A stretch of DNA of 7,719 nucleotides from an uncultured Spirochaetia bacterium (GTDB lineage: Bacteria; Spirochaetota; UBA4802; JAGODF01), in assembly GCA_937967705.1 (NCBI GenBank), contig CALCJG010000103.1, positions 1 to 7,719 on the forward strand. Reading direction: 5' to 3'. The translations under genes and the position numbers were made by a program. Shown piece by piece: positions 5,089-7,719 of the stretch (the stretch's first letter is position 1; every line of letters starts with the position of its first letter). Under the pieces are notes generated by a model. The model saw only the letters and a list, made by a program, of their open reading frames with translations. It had not been told where the DNA came from and searched no databases.

Positions 5089-7719
5089 CTACGCTCCTTT
5101 CTCGAACAGCTTTATCAGTGCATCAAAATGGAAATTACCGGCTATTTCCCTTAAAGCCTCTGCCGTCTCTGGAGTAAGACTTTCGGCCCCGCTCAAAAGA
5201 TCCATAAAACGATCAACATCGAGATTGTTTATAGCCTTTCTCATCTCCAGCAGTGTTTCATCGGGCAGGACTTCGAGCATTTTCGATGTGAGATTGTGTT
5301 CACCGGGTTTCGACACGCTTTCCATCATATCCGAATCGCCGACCTCGTAGACATACCGCAGATCCAGGCAGCTCCGGATAATATCGAGCAATTCAAACTC
5401 TTTGAAGGGTTTTCTCAAATAGAGATCCGTACCCGACTCGAATACTTTTTTCCTCTCCTCCTCGAAGGCGCTGGCCGTGAGAGCCACAATGGGTGTTTTC
5501 TTTCCCTTCTCCATTGACTTGATCATTCGTGTTGCAGTATATCCGTCCATTACAGGCATGCGCATATCCATGAGAATAATGTGGGGGGACCAGGAATTGA
5601 AATAATCTACCGCTTCCCTGCCGTTGACGGCTTCCCGGATCTCAAAACCGATAGGGGTAAGCATGTCACGCAGTAGAATCCGGTTTTCTACCTTGTCATC
5701 CACAGCCAAAACGCGGATGGGCCCCTGGCCTGATTCAAGACCAAGCACCCGTCTGTCATTCTTCACCGATGCGGCCACTGATTTGACATCCCCCGGCTCC
5801 ACAACCACGCTGAGATGGAAACAGCTTCCATGACCCACTTCACTGGTTATGGTAATATCCCCTCCCATAAGTCGGGCAAATTCTCTGCTGAGCGCCAGCC
5901 CAAGCCCCGTTCCCCCGGCCTTTATGCCTGTCTCGGTCTGCTGAAAAGCGCTGAAGAGATTACCGATTTCATCTTCTTTTATCCCGGCCCCTGTATCTTC
6001 CACCTCCGCAAGCAGACGTATTGCATTATCATCTTTTTTATCAACCCCGACCCTCAGCGCCACACCACCCGAGTCTGTAAACTTGACCGCGTTCCCCAGA
6101 AGGTTTATCAGAATCTGCCTCAGCTTCCCTTCATCTGAAATCAGGTACTGCGGGACGTCATCAGACACGTCGACTATAAACTGCAGATTTTTGGCGTCGG
6201 TACGCACACGGAACATCATTTCCAAATCTCTAAGCAGCAGATGCAAATCCAGTGATGCGGGCACTATTGTTACCCGTCCCGCCTCTATCTTCGACATCTC
6301 GAGGATATCATTGATGAGGGCGAGAAGATGTTCCCCGCTTCTGTTTATTGTTTCAACACGCTGCAGCTGTTCACGGCCGAGAGCAGCATCCCGCATAAGA
6401 AGCTGCGAGAAACCAAGAATGGCATTCATCGGTGTACGTATCTCGTGGGACATGTTTGCCAGGAAGGCGCTTTTGGCCCGGTTGGCCGACTCAGCGGCCT
6501 CCTTGGCCTCCTGAAGGGCCTCCTGGGCCTTTTTCAGATCTGATATGTCGCGTATGACATTGAAAAATTCGATTTGCCCATTGTCGTCCTTTCTCATGCG
6601 TGTCATCTGGCCGACCCATAAATAGGTACCGTCTTTCCGTATTGCCTCAAATTCAAGATACTGCACCGAGATGTTTTCCTGAACCTGACGTATCAGTGAT
6701 TGCAGGAGGCTTTCACGGTTGCTTTTTTCTATATAATGCAGGAAATGCCGTCCCACTACCTCCTCAGGGTCGTAGCCCCAGATTATCTTCACCGATGGGC
6801 TCACCCATTTGAAATGGCCATCACTGGTGCAAATATTGAGGCAATCGCTGATATTCTCCGCAACCATCCGGTACTGCTCTTCGCTCTCGCGAAGGGCATT
6901 CTGGGCGTTTTCGATTTCCGTAAGGTCCACGAGAATTCCCTGGAAACCGCCGCCGTGTTCCGCCTCAAGCAGGCGGCTGGTGCTCAGCTGTACCGGCATG
7001 AGGGAACCATCCTTGCGCACTGCATGGTATTTAACATGGGTATACGTTTTCCCTTCCCGGGTTATCCTGTCCATTCCGTGCTGCATGGCCTGGTGTTCCT
7101 CGGCCTGAATGAACTTATCCGCCGGCTGGTTGAGCATCTCTTCAGCTGCATAACCTGTCAACTGCAGCGCGGTGTTGTTAACATATATTATATTTCCGAC
7201 GGAATTCACCTCGAATACGACAACCGGAAGTTTTTCTATGAATTCCCTGTATTTTTCCTCACTCCTGCGCAGCGCTTCCTCGGCGGCCATTCGCTCGGTA
7301 ACATCGATCCCGATGGCCCTGAATCCTTTTGGTTCTCCCATATTGTCAGTCAGCAGCGATACGGTCGTTTCGATGAAAACCGATACGCCGTCCTTCCTGA
7401 TGACCTCATACTTGGTCATTCCGGTCCTGATTTCTTTTCGATATACCCTGTTGTATTCACTGAACACATCATCCAGAGCGTTTTGGGCCATTATCCTGGT
7501 AAAATTCATGCCGATGAATTCATCCATGGAATACCCCATGAAACTCGCGACCACATCGTTGCAGAAGGTTATATTCCCAGCCAGGTCAACTTCGAACATG
7601 CCCAGCCTGTTCGTGTCCAGTACAGTTCGGTATTTCTCCTCGCTCTCGCGCAGAGCATCCTCTGCATTCTTGCGGTCGGTGACATCGATAGCCACACAGC
7701 GAAAACCAATTGCTTTTCC
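5089..7719 (-). CDS. Multi-PAS hybrid sensor histidine kinase (5' end outside window)
   Basis: Open from the right edge to a TAG at 5089, with 876 codons visible. Numbering here is from the GTG at 7695, which is not a true start: upstream codons continue the PAC end of an earlier PAS domain. Three complete PAS-PAC units follow at about 21-139, 149-265 and 275-393, each preceded by an ALRxSEE(K/Q)YR linker. HisKA has FLANMSHEIRTPMNAILGFS with phospho-acceptor His417. The HATPase domain shows N box NLLGNAVKFT (531-540), G1 DTGAGI (567-572), F box FSAFQQT and G2 GGTGLGLALS (594-603). The receiver has Asp666/Asp667, phospho-acceptor Asp710 (MDMRMPVMDG), Thr740 and Lys762. Residues 780-868 form a helical tail (LEVLPDETLLEMRKAINNLD) like C-terminal extensions of other hybrid kinases, without an HPt-type histidine motif. 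No membrane helix is visible. Ligand unknown. The REC-cyclase 4 bp downstream is the obvious output partner. Confidence 0.95.
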   Translation of the reverse strand, partial: GKAIGFRCVAIDVTDRKNAEDALRESEEKYRTVLDTNRLGMFEVDLAGNITFCNDVVASFMGYSMDEFIGMNFTRIMAQNALDDVFSEYNRVYRKEIRTGMTKYEVIRKDGVSVFIETTVSLLTDNMGEPKGFRAIGIDVTERMAAEEALRRSEEKYREFIEKLPVVVFEVNSVGNIIYVNNTALQLTGYAAEEMLNQPADKFIQAEEHQAMQHGMDRITREGKTYTHVKYHAVRKDGSLMPVQLSTSRLLEAEHGGGFQGILVDLTEIENAQNALRESEEQYRMVAENISDCLNICTSDGHFKWVSPSVKIIWGYDPEEVVGRHFLHYIEKSNRESLLQSLIRQVQENISVQYLEFEAIRKDGTYLWVGQMTRMRKDDNGQIEFFNVIRDISDLKKAQEALQEAKEAAESANRAKSAFLANMSHEIRTPMNAILGFSQLLMRDAALGREQLQRVETINRSGEHLLALINDILEMSKIEAGRVTIVPASLDLHLLLRDLEMMFRVRTDAKNLQFIVDVSDDVPQYLISDEGKLRQILINLLGNAVKFTDSGGVALRVGVDKKDDNAIRLLAEVEDTGAGIKEDEIGNLFSAFQQTETGIKAGGTGLGLALSREFARLMGGDITITSEVGHGSCFHLSVVVEPGDVKSVAASVKNDRRVLGLESGQGPIRVLAVDDKVENRILLRDMLTPIGFEIREAVNGREAVDYFNSWSPHIILMDMRMPVMDGYTATRMIKSMEKGKKTPIVALTASAFEEERKKVFESGTDLYLRKPFKEFELLDIIRSCLDLRYVYEVGDSDMMESVSKPGEHNLTSKMLEVLPDETLLEMRKAINNLDVDRFMDLLSGAESLTPETAEALREIAGNFHFDALIKLFEKGA
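5094..5100 (-). promoter_or_regulatory. Ribosome-binding site of the cyclase inside the kinase gene
   Basis: AAAGGAG lies in the last kinase codons (encoding Glu-Lys-Gly) and 9 nt before the cyclase ATG at 5084. Terminating ribosomes would arrive at this site, which favours coupled translation of the two proteins. Confidence 0.7.
7250..7689 (-). repeat. In-register DNA repeat of PAS-linker segments
   Basis: The 59 bp at 7631-7689 and 7250-7308 are about three-quarters identical and lie exactly 381 bp (127 codons) apart, in frame. Each encodes the end of one PAC domain (IDVT) and the ALRxSEEKYR linker to the next PAS. A weaker third copy covers the linker near 6880-6900. This points to growth of the sensor by tandem duplication of PAS units. 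Confidence 0.6.

Noticed and set aside
7693..7695. GTG at 7695 as the kinase start codon
   Set aside because: The frame stays open to the window edge, and the preceding residues (GKAIGFRC) continue a PAC-domain end, so the GTG is an internal valine codon.

Overview
All six genes supported here lie on the minus strand, so the window reads right to left. They form two blocks. At the right is a signalling operon: a large multi-PAS hybrid histidine kinase whose 5' end lies outside the window, followed after 4 bp by a response regulator fused to a class III adenylate cyclase. An 83-codon gene of unknown function follows 142 bp later. At the left is a looser set: an outer-membrane-type lipoprotein, a VOC (glyoxalase-fold) protein, a small two-helix membrane protein, and the N-terminal part of a GNAT acetyltransferase cut by the left edge. 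The GNAT gene has no stop inside the window but reads clearly from an ATG at 293.

The organism is probably a Gram-negative bacterium with a large signalling repertoire. Hybrid kinases with chained PAS domains, REC-class III cyclase fusions, and lipoproteins carrying the C-terminal module of WD40/caspase proteins are what I associate with Desulfobacterota, Spirochaetota, Myxococcota and similar environmental lineages. I cannot choose among them from sequence alone. The lipoprotein and VOC genes are visibly GC-rich, while the DNA around 3270-3880 is AT-rich and holds the best promoter signals.

The most coherent system is the kinase-cyclase pair. The kinase has intact H, N, G1, F and G2 boxes and a receiver domain with all key residues. 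The cyclase has both metal-binding aspartates, the adenine-specifying Lys/Asp pair and the transition-state Asn/Arg pair, so it should make cAMP rather than cGMP. A likely reading is that signals sensed by the PAS domains change phosphorylation of the cyclase's receiver and so change cAMP output.

The lipoprotein has its own sigma70-like promoter candidate (3289-3317) and a 5'-UTR hairpin directly abutting its Shine-Dalgarno. It is probably co-transcribed with the VOC gene 51 bp downstream. Two gaps of 308 and 387 bp at the left contain no convincing gene. I saw no tRNA, rRNA, CRISPR array, insertion sequence or convincing intrinsic terminator.
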